DNA of 64,000 nucleotides. Origin: Chryseobacterium tagetis (lineage in GTDB: Bacteria; Bacteroidota; Bacteroidia; Flavobacteriales; Weeksellaceae). The stretch covers positions 558,001 to 622,000 of the forward strand of contig NZ_JAERSE020000001.1 in the NCBI RefSeq assembly GCF_016735585.2, read 5' to 3'. The notes under the pieces were generated by a model. It searched no databases. It was not told the DNA's origin and saw nothing but the letters and a program-made list of their open reading frames with translations. The translations under genes were made by a program, and so were the position numbers. Below are positions 51,535 through 62,400 of the stretch, in pieces (the first letter of the stretch is position 1; each line of letters opens with the position of its first letter).

Positions 51535-51549
51535 TGCAATTCCGTTGCA
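51535..51549. promoter_or_regulatory. Inverted repeat over a promoter-like box before czcA
   Basis: TGCAA-TTCCG-TTGCA, overlapping an AATCTTTG box (51529-51536, one base off TAnnTTTG), 76 nt before the czcA ATG. A repressor or activator site for a metal sensor is possible. The hairpin ATGAAAG...CTTTCAT at 51494-51515 lies just upstream. Confidence 0.35.
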
Positions 51550-51624
51550 TGGAGTTTCTTTTCATTTTTGTCATTCTGTTTAAGGATTTTTAAACAGACC
51601 GACATTCAATAAAAATTACATTCA

Positions 51625-54600
51625 ATGTTAGATAAAATCATAAGATTTAGCATCAAGAATAAGATCGTCATTGGAATAATGACTTTGATGCTGGTCATTT
51701 GGGGAACTTGGAGTGCCTCAAAATTACCGATTGATGCCGTACCTGACATCACCAACAATCAGGTGCAGATTATTACCGTATGTCCTACACTTGCCGGACA
51801 GGAAGTAGAACAGTTAGTAACATTTCCAATAGAACAAAGTATCGCCAATATTCCGGATATAGAAGAAACAAGAAGTATTTCAAGGTTCGGGTTATCCGTG
51901 ATTACGGTCGTTTTCAAAGAAAATGTAGATATTTATTTTGCCCGACAACTAATCAGCGAACAGCTGAAACAAGCGGTTGAAGAAATCCCTAAAGGAGTAG
52001 GAACTCCTGAATTAGCGCCTGTAAGTACAGGTTTGGGAGAAGTCTATCAGTATATTCTCCATCCGAAAAAAGGAAGTGAGAAAAAATATACCAGCAAAGA
52101 ACTGAGAACCATGCAGGACTGGATTGTCCGCAGACAATTAAACGGAACTCCGGGAGTGGCAGAAATCAACAGCTTTGGGGGCGAACTGAAGCAATATGAA
52201 GTGGCCATCAATCCGGACCGTTTGAAAGCAATGGGGGTCAGTATTACCGATATTTTCACGGCACTGGAAAAAAATAATCAGAACACGGGAGGAGCGTATA
52301 TTGATAAAAAACCAAATGCCTATTTCATCAGAGGAATCGGGATGGTGACGTCCATAGAAGATATTAAGAATATTGCCGTAAAAAATGAAACAGGGAGTGT
52401 TCCTATTTTTATAAAAGATGTTGCGAATGTAGGTCTTGGTCATGCAACCCGTTATGGGGCTTTAACTTATAATGGAGAAGTTGATGCGGTAGGAGGCGTT
52501 GTCATGATGTTGAAAGGAGCCAACAGTAATGAAGTCGTGCAAAGAATTAAAGATAAAATTCCGACGATCCAGAAATCGCTTCCTGATGATGTGATTATTG
52601 AGCCGTTTCTGGACAGAACGGATTTGGTAGACAGAGCAATTAATACCGTAGAGAAAAATTTAATTGAAGGAGCACTTATCGTCATATTTGTTCTGGTCCT
52701 TTTCCTTGGAAACTTCAGAGCGGGATTAATTGTAGCTTCAGCCATTCCGCTTTCTCTTTTGTTTGCTTTAGGAATGATGAATGTTTTCGGAGTAAGTGCC
52801 AATTTAATGAGTTTGGGAGCGATCGATTTCGGGTTGATTGTAGACGGCGCGGTCATTATCGTAGAAGCAACTCTCCATCACTTAGGACTAAGAAAAACAA
52901 CAGGAATGCTAACCCAATCTGAAATGGATGAGGAAGTCTTCTTATCCGCTTCAAAAATAAGAAGCAGTGCGGCTTTCGGCGAAATTATAATCCTGATTGT
53001 TTACATTCCTATTTTAACGTTGGCAGGGGTAGAGGGAAAAATGTTTACACCAATGGCCAAAACGGTAGGTTTTTCGATTTTGGGAGCATTGATTTTGTCA
53101 CTGACTTATATTCCGATGATGAGTGCTTTGTTTTTATCTAAAAAAATATCCCATAAAGAGACTTTTTCGGATAAAATGATGAGCAGGCTGCAAAAAATGT
53201 ATCAACCATTATTGGAAAAAGCTTTAAAAATAAAATATGCTTTAGTAGGAGGAACAGTGGCTTTATTTGTGGTGTCTATTTTCCTATTTAACAGAATGGG
53301 AGGAGAGTTTATACCCCAATTACAGGAAGGGGATTATGCCTTTCATTGTATTCTGCCGCAGGGAAGCTCATTAAGTCAGAGTATTGAAACTTCGATGCAG
53401 GCTTCAAGAATCATCAAACAATTTGACGAAGTAAAAATGGTGGTCGGAAAAACCGGATCAGCAGAAGTTCCTACAGATCCGATGCCGCCGGAAGCTTCTG
53501 ATTTGATTATTGTTTTAAAACCAAAAGAGGAATGGAAAAGCAAAAAATCTTATGACGAATTAGCCGATGAAATTTCCGAAAAACTGGAAACCATTCCGGG
53601 GGTATTTTTTGAGAAGAATCAGCCGATCCAGATGCGTTTTAATGAATTGATGACCGGGATCAGACAGGATGTTGCAGTAAAGATTTTTGGTGAAAATCTG
53701 GATTCATTAGCGATGTATGCAGATAAAACCGCAAAAATAATTTCGTCGGTTGAAGGGGCAACTTCGCCGCAGATTGAGCGGGTAAGCGGTCTTCCGCAAA
53801 TCAATGTGGAATACGACAGAACCAGAATGGCGAATTACGGATTGAATATTGAAGAGGTTAATAATGCGTTAAGCACCGCTTTTGCAGGGCAGTCTGCAGG
53901 TCAGGTGTTTGAAAACGAAAGAAGATTTGATTTGGTAGTACGTTTAGACAGCCTCCACAGAACGAATATTGATGATGTGAATAACCTGATGATTTCTACC
54001 AATTCCGGAGCGCAGATTCCGCTTTCTCAGGTAGCAAATGTCAGTTACAAATTAGGACCTGCCCAAATCAGCCGTGAAGAAGGAAAACGTAGAATTGTGA
54101 TAGGATTTAATGTAAAAGACCGTGATGTGGAAAGTGTTGTAAAAGATATTCAGGTAAAACTGGATAAAGTGAAACTACCATCAGGATATTATTTCACGTA
54201 TGGAGGTCAGTTTGAAAACTTACAGGCGGCAAGTAAAAGACTGATGATTGCCGTACCGGTTTCATTATTGTTGATTTTTATGTTGCTGTATTTCACATTC
54301 CATTCATTCAAACAGGCGGCATTGATCTTTACAGCTATTCCGATGAGTGCGATAGGAGGTGTTTTCGCTTTATTATTCAGGGATATGCCTTTTAGTATCA
54401 GTGCCGGAATAGGATTTATCGCCTTATTTGGGGTTGCCGTTCTCAACGGAATTGTTTTGATAGGAACTTTCAATCAGTTGGAAAAAGAGGGAGAAACCAA
54501 TATCATAAAACGCGTAATCGAAGGTACAAAAACGAGATTACGACCTGTATTGATGACGGCAACAGTTGCTTCTTTAGGATTTTTACCGATGGCAATTTCT

Positions 54601-55986
54601 ACAGGAGCCGGAGCAGAAGTTCAGAAACCTTTAGCAACGGTGGTGATTGGAGGTTTGATTACCGCTACTTTCCTTACACTGTTCGTATTACCGATGCTGT
54701 ATATTATTTTTAATACAAAAATTGATGTAAAAAAGATAAAACCTAAATCAGTAACCACAGTGATCGTGTTAGGATTTTTATGCTTTGGACAGACTTTTAA
54801 AGCACAGCAAAGAACCTCTTTAACCGCGGAACAGGCTGTACAAATAGCATTAAGCAATAATGACCTGATCAGATCAAAAGATTTGGATATCAAAGCCAGT
54901 GAAGCCTTACAACCTACGGCTAAGGAACTTCCGAAATTAAATGTGGACGCACAATTAGGGCAATATAACAGTAAAAAATTTGACCAGTCTTTTTCGATCT
55001 CGCAAAATATTCCGTTTCCGACTTTATTTAAAGCTAAAAAAGAGTTGATTGCCGAGGAAATCAAAGGAAAACAGATTAATAAAGAGATCTCTGCCAATGA
55101 ACTGGCAAAACAGGTCAGAACTTATTATTATCAGATCGAATATTTGCAGTACAATCAATTGCAGCTGAAAAATCTCGATAGTCTGTATCAGGATTTTATA
55201 AGAGTTGCGACGGTACGATTTAAAGCCGGAGATATTAAAAAAATCGAGATCAATACGGCAGAAACGCAAAAAGGAGAAATTACCCTGTTGCTAAAGCAAA
55301 ATGAAGTATATCTTACTAATGCTTATAAAAGCTTAAAAACATTGCTTAATACTTCAGAAGAAATTATAGTTCCTGCCAATAAGAACTATTATCCTCTAAA
55401 AGCGGATGATGTTCTTGACAGTCTTTCTATTGCAAAACATCCAACGGTGAAAGCATTCTATCAGGAAATGGAGATTGCAGAAAAAAACAAGAAGGTTGAA
55501 AAATCTCAGGGACTTCCGGAATTTACGATCGGGTATACGAATCAGTCTTTGATAGGTTTTCAGACGATCAATGGAATGGAGCAGTATTTCAATGGCGGAA
55601 ACCGGTTTCATTCAGGAACAGTAGGAGTTTCTATTCCGCTGACTTTCGGGGCAACAAAAGCGAGAATGCAATCCTGGGAATTTCAGAAGCAAATGGCTGA
55701 ATCCAATGCAAAATTACAGGCAAAACAACTGGAAACTCTTCTGGAAAATGCGTTTAATCAATACCAGCAAAATGTAAAACAATATGAGTATTACACGAAT
55801 CAGGCGATTCCGAATGCAGAAAAGATTATAAAAGCCGGACAATTAGGATATAAAACAGGTGAAATATCGTATGTAGAATATCTTTTCGCTTTGCAAACCG
55901 CTACCAATATTCAGCTGAAATATCTGGAATCTATTCAAAAGGTAAATGAATCTGTAATTACTATCAATTCTATAATTAATAAATAA
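51625..55986 (+). CDS. CzcA/CusA heavy-metal RND efflux pump fused to a TolC-like outer-membrane factor
   Basis: A 1453-residue fusion. Residues 1-1035 are a complete heavy-metal RND pump: TM1 with IVIGIMTLMLVIWGTWSASK, the porter region, and the TM4 proton-relay region MSLGAIDFGLIVDGAVIIVE near 393. The second half includes FISLFG-equivalent FIALFGVAVLNGIVLIGTF near 935 and RLRPVLMTATVASLGFLPMA near 975. After a second signal-like hydrophobic stretch (VTTVIVLGFLCFGQTFKAQQ near 1045) comes an outer-membrane-factor region (about 1065-1453, TAEQAVQIALSNNDLIRSKD). Such fusions are known in Bacteroidetes. The ion (Cu, Zn, Co or Cd) is not decided by sequence. CzcB follows 1 nt after the stop. Confidence 0.93.
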   Translation: MLDKIIRFSIKNKIVIGIMTLMLVIWGTWSASKLPIDAVPDITNNQVQIITVCPTLAGQEVEQLVTFPIEQSIANIPDIEETRSISRFGLSVITVVFKENVDIYFARQLISEQLKQAVEEIPKGVGTPELAPVSTGLGEVYQYILHPKKGSEKKYTSKELRTMQDWIVRRQLNGTPGVAEINSFGGELKQYEVAINPDRLKAMGVSITDIFTALEKNNQNTGGAYIDKKPNAYFIRGIGMVTSIEDIKNIAVKNETGSVPIFIKDVANVGLGHATRYGALTYNGEVDAVGGVVMMLKGANSNEVVQRIKDKIPTIQKSLPDDVIIEPFLDRTDLVDRAINTVEKNLIEGALIVIFVLVLFLGNFRAGLIVASAIPLSLLFALGMMNVFGVSANLMSLGAIDFGLIVDGAVIIVEATLHHLGLRKTTGMLTQSEMDEEVFLSASKIRSSAAFGEIIILIVYIPILTLAGVEGKMFTPMAKTVGFSILGALILSLTYIPMMSALFLSKKISHKETFSDKMMSRLQKMYQPLLEKALKIKYALVGGTVALFVVSIFLFNRMGGEFIPQLQEGDYAFHCILPQGSSLSQSIETSMQASRIIKQFDEVKMVVGKTGSAEVPTDPMPPEASDLIIVLKPKEEWKSKKSYDELADEISEKLETIPGVFFEKNQPIQMRFNELMTGIRQDVAVKIFGENLDSLAMYADKTAKIISSVEGATSPQIERVSGLPQINVEYDRTRMANYGLNIEEVNNALSTAFAGQSAGQVFENERRFDLVVRLDSLHRTNIDDVNNLMISTNSGAQIPLSQVANVSYKLGPAQISREEGKRRIVIGFNVKDRDVESVVKDIQVKLDKVKLPSGYYFTYGGQFENLQAASKRLMIAVPVSLLLIFMLLYFTFHSFKQAALIFTAIPMSAIGGVFALLFRDMPFSISAGIGFIALFGVAVLNGIVLIGTFNQLEKEGETNIIKRVIEGTKTRLRPVLMTATVASLGFLPMAISTGAGAEVQKPLATVVIGGLITATFLTLFVLPMLYIIFNTKIDVKKIKPKSVTTVIVLGFLCFGQTFKAQQRTSLTAEQAVQIALSNNDLIRSKDLDIKASEALQPTAKELPKLNVDAQLGQYNSKKFDQSFSISQNIPFPTLFKAKKELIAEEIKGKQINKEISANELAKQVRTYYYQIEYLQYNQLQLKNLDSLYQDFIRVATVRFKAGDIKKIEINTAETQKGEITLLLKQNEVYLTNAYKSLKTLLNTSEEIIVPANKNYYPLKADDVLDSLSIAKHPTVKAFYQEMEIAEKNKKVEKSQGLPEFTIGYTNQSLIGFQTINGMEQYFNGGNRFHSGTVGVSIPLTFGATKARMQSWEFQKQMAESNAKLQAKQLETLLENAFNQYQQNVKQYEYYTNQAIPNAEKIIKAGQLGYKTGEISYVEYLFALQTATNIQLKYLESIQKVNESVITINSIINK

Positions 55987-55987
55987 A

Positions 55988-57235
55988 ATGAACATTAAAT
56001 ATCATATCATCACTCTTGTATTCATCTCACTTTTTGCGATAAGCTGCGGGAAAAAAGAGTATGCTGAAAAAACTGTGGAACAACCCAAAACCGAACAGAA
56101 AGAGGAAAATCATGAAGAAGCTCCTCAAACGATCGCGGAACTGACTGAGGAACAAATGAAATCGGTGGGAGTGAGTCTGGCAACGATTGAAATGAAAGAA
56201 CTTACTTCAACCATTAAAGCCAATGGTTTATTGAGAGTTCCTAACAACAGAAAAGCAACAGTAACTTCTTTGTATGGCGGAGTCATTAAAACCATTAACG
56301 TTCAGATCGGTGACTTTGTGAGAAAAGGTCAGGTATTGGCTACCATAAGCAATCCTGAATATATTCAGCTGCAAGGGCAATATTTGACTGTAAACAGCAG
56401 AATTACCTATGCAGAACAGGAATACAGAAGACAAAAGGAACTTTTCGATAATGATGCGGGAGCGAAAAAGAATCTTCAAAGCGCAGATGCAGAATTAAAA
56501 AGTTTAAGAACTCAGAGATCATCTGTACAAAGACAGCTTCAGATGATGGGAATAAGCGCCGGAAAAGTAACGAATGGTAATTTACGATCAGGATTGGTTA
56601 TTACCTCGCCAATCAGCGGAACGGTGAGTAACATCAATGCACAGATCGGAAGTTATGTAGATGTTTCTTCTCCCGTATTGGATATTATCGATAACAATTC
56701 CATTCATCTTGATCTTCAGGTGTTTGAAAAAGATTTACCAAAAATGAAAATCGGGCAGATCGTTCATTTTAAGCTGACCAATAATCCTGAAACCGAATAT
56801 GATGCAAAAATATACAGCATCGGCTCTTCTTTTGAAAATGAAAGCAAGACAATCTCAGTTCATGCGAATGTTACAGGAAATAAAGAAGGATTGATCGACG
56901 GAATGAACATCACCGGAATTGTAAGTTTGGATAAATCGGTAACGCCTGCAATTCCAAATGAAGCGATTGTAGAAGCAGACGGGAAATATTATGTTTTCGT
57001 AAAGACCAATAAAAAAGCAGAAGCGCATGAAGAAGAAAAAGATCAAAAAAAAGAAACGAAGGAACATTCTAAAACCATGAGTTTTGAAAAAATTGAAGTG
57101 GTAAAAGGTTCAACAGATATGGGCTATACGGCTATCACTCCGGTAAATACTATTGATCCGGATACAAAAATTGTGGTAAAAGGAGCCTTTTTTATCAATG
57201 CAAAATTATCTAATTCAGGAGAACACGAGCATTAA
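55988..57235 (+). CDS. CzcB/CusB-type periplasmic adaptor lipoprotein of the RND efflux system
   Basis: A 415-residue membrane-fusion protein linking the RND pump to its outer-membrane part. Lipobox SLFAISC with acylated Cys20. The lipoyl or barrel-sandwich half (VTSLYGGVIKTINVQIGDFV, near 95) is followed by a coiled coil (residues 130-195) and the second half (ITSPISGTVSNINAQIGSYV, near 208), then beta domains (LQVFEKDLPKMKIGQ and SVTPAIPNEAIVEADGKYYV). A charged linker EAHEEEKDQKKETKEHSK lies in the C-terminal domain, and the end is GEHEH. It starts 1 nt after the czcA stop, so it is co-translated. Confidence 0.92.
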   Translation: MNIKYHIITLVFISLFAISCGKKEYAEKTVEQPKTEQKEENHEEAPQTIAELTEEQMKSVGVSLATIEMKELTSTIKANGLLRVPNNRKATVTSLYGGVIKTINVQIGDFVRKGQVLATISNPEYIQLQGQYLTVNSRITYAEQEYRRQKELFDNDAGAKKNLQSADAELKSLRTQRSSVQRQLQMMGISAGKVTNGNLRSGLVITSPISGTVSNINAQIGSYVDVSSPVLDIIDNNSIHLDLQVFEKDLPKMKIGQIVHFKLTNNPETEYDAKIYSIGSSFENESKTISVHANVTGNKEGLIDGMNITGIVSLDKSVTPAIPNEAIVEADGKYYVFVKTNKKAEAHEEEKDQKKETKEHSKTMSFEKIEVVKGSTDMGYTAITPVNTIDPDTKIVVKGAFFINAKLSNSGEHEH

Positions 57236-57271
57236 ATCGTAAAGTATTTTTTGCATATAATTTTAATAAAG

Positions 57272-57335
57272 GAGATAACTGATTGGATGTTTAGAGTGAT
57301 ATTATACTTAAAATAGAAATAGTTATCTCTTTTTT
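57272..57335 (+). terminator. Probable terminator of the efflux operon
   Basis: GAGATAACT and AGTTATCTC arms with a 40-nt loop, then six T. It lies 37 nt after czcB. The rest of 57236-57542 is AT-rich with nothing else recognised. Confidence 0.5.
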
Positions 57336-57542
57336 ATTATTCTTATATTTATTTAGCTAATTTTGATAAGATTTAAATGCTTAAAAACTAATTTATTATG
57401 CTTTTTTAAATTAAATATTTTAGCTTTTAGTCGTTTCATTAAGTTTTCATGTTTATTGTACAAGATAGTTTCTTTTAAAAAAAATAAAGAAATTGATAAA
57501 ATAATTTCTGTTATTGAATTTATAACTATAAAAATAAACAGT

Positions 57543-59291
57543 ATGATTAACCAAATCACAAAACATTATTTAAATTTTTCGCAATTACTGACGGTTTTTT
57601 TTACATCTCTGATATTGTATTCCTGTACTTCCCCAAAAAATGAAAGAGCAGATACTATTTACATTAACGGAGATATTCTTACCATGACAGGGGATAATGC
57701 AAATTATGTTGAAGCATTAATCGTAAGAGACGGTAAAATAACGTTTGCTGGTGACAAAAAAACGGCCATGTCTTATAAAGGAGATTCAACTCAGGTCATT
57801 GATCTTAAAGGTAAAATGCTGATGCCGGGTTTTATTGATGCCCATGGTCACGTTACTCAGGCAGCTTCATTTTCTTTTGCTGCTGATTTAGCACCTGAAC
57901 CTTATGGTAAGGTAATGTCGATTCCTGATCTTCAAAAGGCTTTGAAAGAGTATATTCATAAAAATAATATTCCGTCAGGAATGCCGGTTGTCGGAAACGG
58001 ATATGATGATGCCATTATGAAAGAACATCGTCATCCTACAGCACAGGAACTGGATGAGGTATCTTCCGTTAATCCAATATATATACTTCATGCTTCCGGC
58101 CATATGGGAGTGGCAAATACTCGTTTGCTTAATGATATGAAGATCTCATATGATACGCCCGATCCGGAAGGTGGAGTGATAGGTAAGAATACTGAATCTA
58201 AAATACTTACCGGGAAAATGCAGGAAAATGCCAATATCAACACGCTTCTTTTTGTGATGAGTAAACTTCCAAAATCAACAGAAGAAGATAAGATTAAAGG
58301 GTTATTAAATGCCGAAAAAGAATGGTTTGCTAATGGGCAAACAACAATCTGTGATGGACGTTCTATACCTGAAAACATTGGTTTAGTAATGGCAGCCAAT
58401 AAAAAAGGATTACTAAAAGGAGACTATATTGTTCTTCCTGACTACGATACCAATATAAACGGTCTGGATTCTTTAAAAAAATACTACCGAAAATATGATA
58501 ATCACTTCAAAATAGGAGCTATAAAAATGACTTTTGACGGTTCTCCACAGGGAAAATCAGCATGGCTTACAAAACCTTATCTTGTACCGCCGGATGGAGA
58601 AGAAATAGGCTTTAAAGGACATGGTATTTATAGTCACAAAGCAGCATATGACGGACTTAAAAACATACTTTCGCACGGTATGCAGGCTCATATTCACTGT
58701 AATGGAGATGCAGCCATTGACGAAGGACTGAATTTAATGGATACTTTAAAAAAAGAAGGCCTTCTTACTTCAGATATGCGTTGTGTACTTATCCATAGCC
58801 AGGTTTGTCGTCCCGATCAGGTTCCAAGATTTAAGCAGATCGGAATTATGCCAAGTTGGTTTCCAACCCATTGTTATCTTTGGGGAGATTGGTATTTAAG
58901 CAGTGTCTTAGGAAAAGAAAGAGGCTCGCATATAAGTCCGCTTAAAGAAGGACTTGACAACGGAATACGTTTTACCATTCACCATGATGCACCTGTAACG
59001 CCTCCTGATCTTCTTACTGCTGTCTATGCCGCAGTAAACAGGAAAACTAGATCCGGTATTATACTTGGTCCCGATCAGCGTATTTCACCGTATGAAGCAC
59101 TTAAAGCGATTACCATAAATGCAGCATGGCAATGGAGTGAAGAAAATGAAAAAGGAAGCCTTGAGAAAGGTAAAAAAGCAGACCTTGTGATTTTAGACAA
59201 AAACCCATTGAAAGTAGATCCATTAACAATTAAAGAAATAAAAGTAATGGAAACATTCAAAAATGGACAATCTGTATTTAAAAGAAATTAA
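57543..59291 (+). CDS. Amidohydrolase lipoprotein (YtcJ-like, Amidohydro_3)
   Basis: A 582-residue periplasmic or surface-attached metal-dependent hydrolase. A signal of 27 residues ends in ILYSC (acylated Cys28). The N-terminal beta part has ADTIYINGDILTMTG, the metal motif is MLMPGFIDAHGHVTQAA (H-x-H near 100-102), then HASGHMGVANTRLL near 183, MQAHIHCNGDAAIDEGLN near 382 and FTIHHDAPVTPPDLLTAV near 480. The C-terminus has the usual GSLEKGKKADLVILDKNPL. YtcJ-type family members hydrolyse varied amides and formamides; the substrate is unknown. The start is the ATG at 57543; the longer frame upstream has no support. Confidence 0.88.
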   Translation: MINQITKHYLNFSQLLTVFFTSLILYSCTSPKNERADTIYINGDILTMTGDNANYVEALIVRDGKITFAGDKKTAMSYKGDSTQVIDLKGKMLMPGFIDAHGHVTQAASFSFAADLAPEPYGKVMSIPDLQKALKEYIHKNNIPSGMPVVGNGYDDAIMKEHRHPTAQELDEVSSVNPIYILHASGHMGVANTRLLNDMKISYDTPDPEGGVIGKNTESKILTGKMQENANINTLLFVMSKLPKSTEEDKIKGLLNAEKEWFANGQTTICDGRSIPENIGLVMAANKKGLLKGDYIVLPDYDTNINGLDSLKKYYRKYDNHFKIGAIKMTFDGSPQGKSAWLTKPYLVPPDGEEIGFKGHGIYSHKAAYDGLKNILSHGMQAHIHCNGDAAIDEGLNLMDTLKKEGLLTSDMRCVLIHSQVCRPDQVPRFKQIGIMPSWFPTHCYLWGDWYLSSVLGKERGSHISPLKEGLDNGIRFTIHHDAPVTPPDLLTAVYAAVNRKTRSGIILGPDQRISPYEALKAITINAAWQWSEENEKGSLEKGKKADLVILDKNPLKVDPLTIKEIKVMETFKNGQSVFKRN

Positions 59292-59316
59292 AAATAGCCC
59301 CCCATTTATATACAGA

Positions 59317-59348
59317 AATACCTTGAGGATTTCCTTGAGGTATTTTTT
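59317..59348 (+). terminator. Intrinsic terminator of the amidohydrolase gene
   Basis: AATACCTTGAGG-ATTT-CCTTGAGGTATT, a stem of 10 pairs with a 2-nt internal mismatch, followed by TTTT. It is 26 nt after the stop. Confidence 0.8.
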
Positions 59349-59475
59349 ATGATGAAACTTAAATGTATCAGATACATAAAAATATTTTTAAACTTGGCTT
59401 AATCATTATTTGATTTAGTACTTAATTTTCAGAAATTTGCCACCTCATCCCACATTCTTAACAGGAATATCAGTA

Positions 59476-62400
59476 ATGGAATTATCAGGAGAATATACAC
59501 TATTTAATACCCATATCAGTACGCTTTCAGTGTATGAGTTGCTGAAACATACCCACAACGGAAGCTTTATGGAAAACAGAGACTTCCAAAATATTTTTCC
59601 CATTGCTCTTGAACTGAATGTTGGTGTGTTTACTAAAAACAATGCAACATTTGATTTTCCCAGAGTTTCGGTAAGTCAGATTGGAAATGATGTTATTTCA
59701 TCCTGTTCCTGTGATCACGATGATCAAAAATTGTGTGAACATCAGGCTGAGATTATTCATTGTATTCTTGAGAAAGAAGACTTTCGGATATTCTATGATA
59801 ATAATCTTCGTCGTAAAATACTAGTACGATCAGCCAAAGGATATGGCTTAGAAAACGAATCGAATCTGGATGCCTATTTCCAATTGAATTATTCGGATGG
59901 AAAGTTGAGTATCGAAAGTAAAATGAAGGAACTGCTGAAAATGGATGAGCAGGTTTTTAAGAAAGACCTTATTCCCCAACAGCAATCTCTCATCAAAAAA
60001 TTAGCGGATCAGGAAACAGATAAAAAGCAGATCCTTGTTATTGGCAGACACCGTTACTACAACCAGTTGAGCTTTTTGCTCATGGAAGCCGATATAACGC
60101 AGACAGGAAAAATTAAAAATCCGGTAAGCAGTACAGATCCGATGAATCTGATATGGAAATCTGAAAGTCCTTTAGCGATTAAATTTTATACAGCCCTTGT
60201 TGTTTTCCAGAATAAATACAATGAAGACAATACGGATACTGAACTGGATGCTTTACAGCAGATTATTAAAAATCCGTTAGAATTAGAGGTGTATTTTCAT
60301 GACAGAGATATCTCTGAAACCATTTCAGCAAAATCTCTGATTCCTGTTGAGGTAAAGGTTTTAAAAGCTGAAATACAACTGACCGTATTTAAAAAAGAAC
60401 CGTTTTTTGAAATTACCGGTGAACTTGTTTTCAATGATGTTTCAATTCCTTTCAAAAATGTGGTGATCCGGAATGAAAATTTTGTCTATCATCAGCAGAC
60501 TTTCCATTATGTAGATCATCCCGATATGCTTCGGGTGCTTAAGTTCTTTAAAGCCAACAACGAAATTTTACTGGTTCATTCTTCCAAATATGAAGAATTT
60601 GTTCAGACTGTTCTGGCTCCTTTAGAGAATCTGGTTCATATTAATTACAGCTATATCCGTAAAGCCACTTCCGTAGAGCTTATTGAGAAAAATTTTGAAG
60701 TAGAACGCATTGTTTATCTCAATCAGGTTGGAAATTTCATCTCTATTATTCCTGTCATGAAGTATGGGGAAGTGGAAGTTCCGGTTTATTCCAGAAAGCA
60801 GATTTTTGATACCGATCAGAACGGAAATGAATTTACAATAGAGCGCGATTATAATGCAGAAATTGCCCTTACTTCAATGATCATGAATCAGCATCCTGAT
60901 TTTAGTGAACAGTTGGAAGGACGTGAATATTTCTATCTGCATAAAGATAAATTTTTAGACGAAAACTGGTTTTTGAATGCTTTTGAAATATGGCGAAATG
61001 AAGGAATTACCATTCTTGGATTTAATGAAATTAAAAACAATAAACTCAATCCTCACAAAGCTAAAATAACGATAGAGGTCAATAGCGGAATTGACTGGTT
61101 TAATGCTAAACTGAAAGTGCATTTCGGAAAAAAGAAAGCCACACTGAAACAGGTACACAGAGCGCTCCGAAACAAAAGTAAATTTGTACAGCTGGATGAT
61201 GGTTCTCACGGAATTTTACCTGATGAATGGATAGAAAAAATAAACAGATATTTTCAGGCAGGAGATATAGACGAGGATTTACTTAAAATTCCGAAAGTCA
61301 ATTTCACAGAAATATCCGATTTATTTGAAAAAGAAGTGTTGAGTGAAGAAGTACAAAACGAAATTACAACTTATCACGAGCAATTTTCAAAGATAAATCG
61401 ATCTGAAATATCAGTTCCTGCTGAATTGAATGCAGAACTCAGAGATTATCAGCGGGAAGGACTGAACTGGCTGAATTTTTTAGACAATTTCAATTTCGGA
61501 GGCTGTCTTGCCGATGATATGGGGTTGGGAAAAACCTTACAGATCATTGCTTTCATCTTATCACAAAGAGAAAAATATGGACATACAACCAATTTGGTGG
61601 TGGTTCCGACCTCTTTATTATTCAATTGGCAGGAAGAAATAGAAAAATTTGCCCCTTCTCTAAAAATATTGACTCATTATGGAGCCGAAAGAGAGAAAAG
61701 TATCACAAAAATAAATGAATATGAGATCGTATTAACGACCTACGGAATGGTATTGTCTGATATTCGTTTTCTGAAAAATTTCCGGTTCAATTATATCTTC
61801 TTAGATGAATCACAGGCAATTAAAAATCCTAATTCAGAAAGATATAAAGCAGCACGTTTGTTGCAATCCAGAAACAGAATCGTACTTACAGGAACACCTG
61901 TTGAAAACAATACATTTGATCTTTATGGACAGCTTTCCTTTGCCTGTCCCGGATTGTTGGGAAGCAAGCAGTATTTCAAAGATATTTATGCGATCCCAAT
62001 TGATAAATTTGAATTCAGCAAAAGAGCATTGGAACTTCAAAAGAAAATAAAACCTTTTATTCTCAGAAGAACAAAAAAACAGGTTGCCAAAGAATTACCC
62101 GAAAAAACGGAGATGGTCATTTACTGTGAAATGAATGCAGAGCAACGTAAAATCTATGATAATTACGAACAGGAACTGCGCGAATTTATTTCTGCTACCA
62201 ATGATGATGAGATCACACAAAACAGGATGCATGTTTTAACGGGGTTAACGAAACTCAGACAAATATGTAATTCTCCGGTACTTTTAAAAGAAGGACATTC
62301 CGGAAATAATGCCGTGAAGATTGAAATCCTTACCGAACAGATTGAAAATAAATCCAAAGAACACAAAATATTGGTTTTTTCCCAATTTGTAGGGATGCTC

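Noticed and set aside
51625-55986. Pump-channel fusion of 1453 residues as a novel architecture
   Set aside because: CzcA/CusA proteins with a fused outer-membrane factor are already known in Bacteroidetes, so it is annotated but not listed as a finding.
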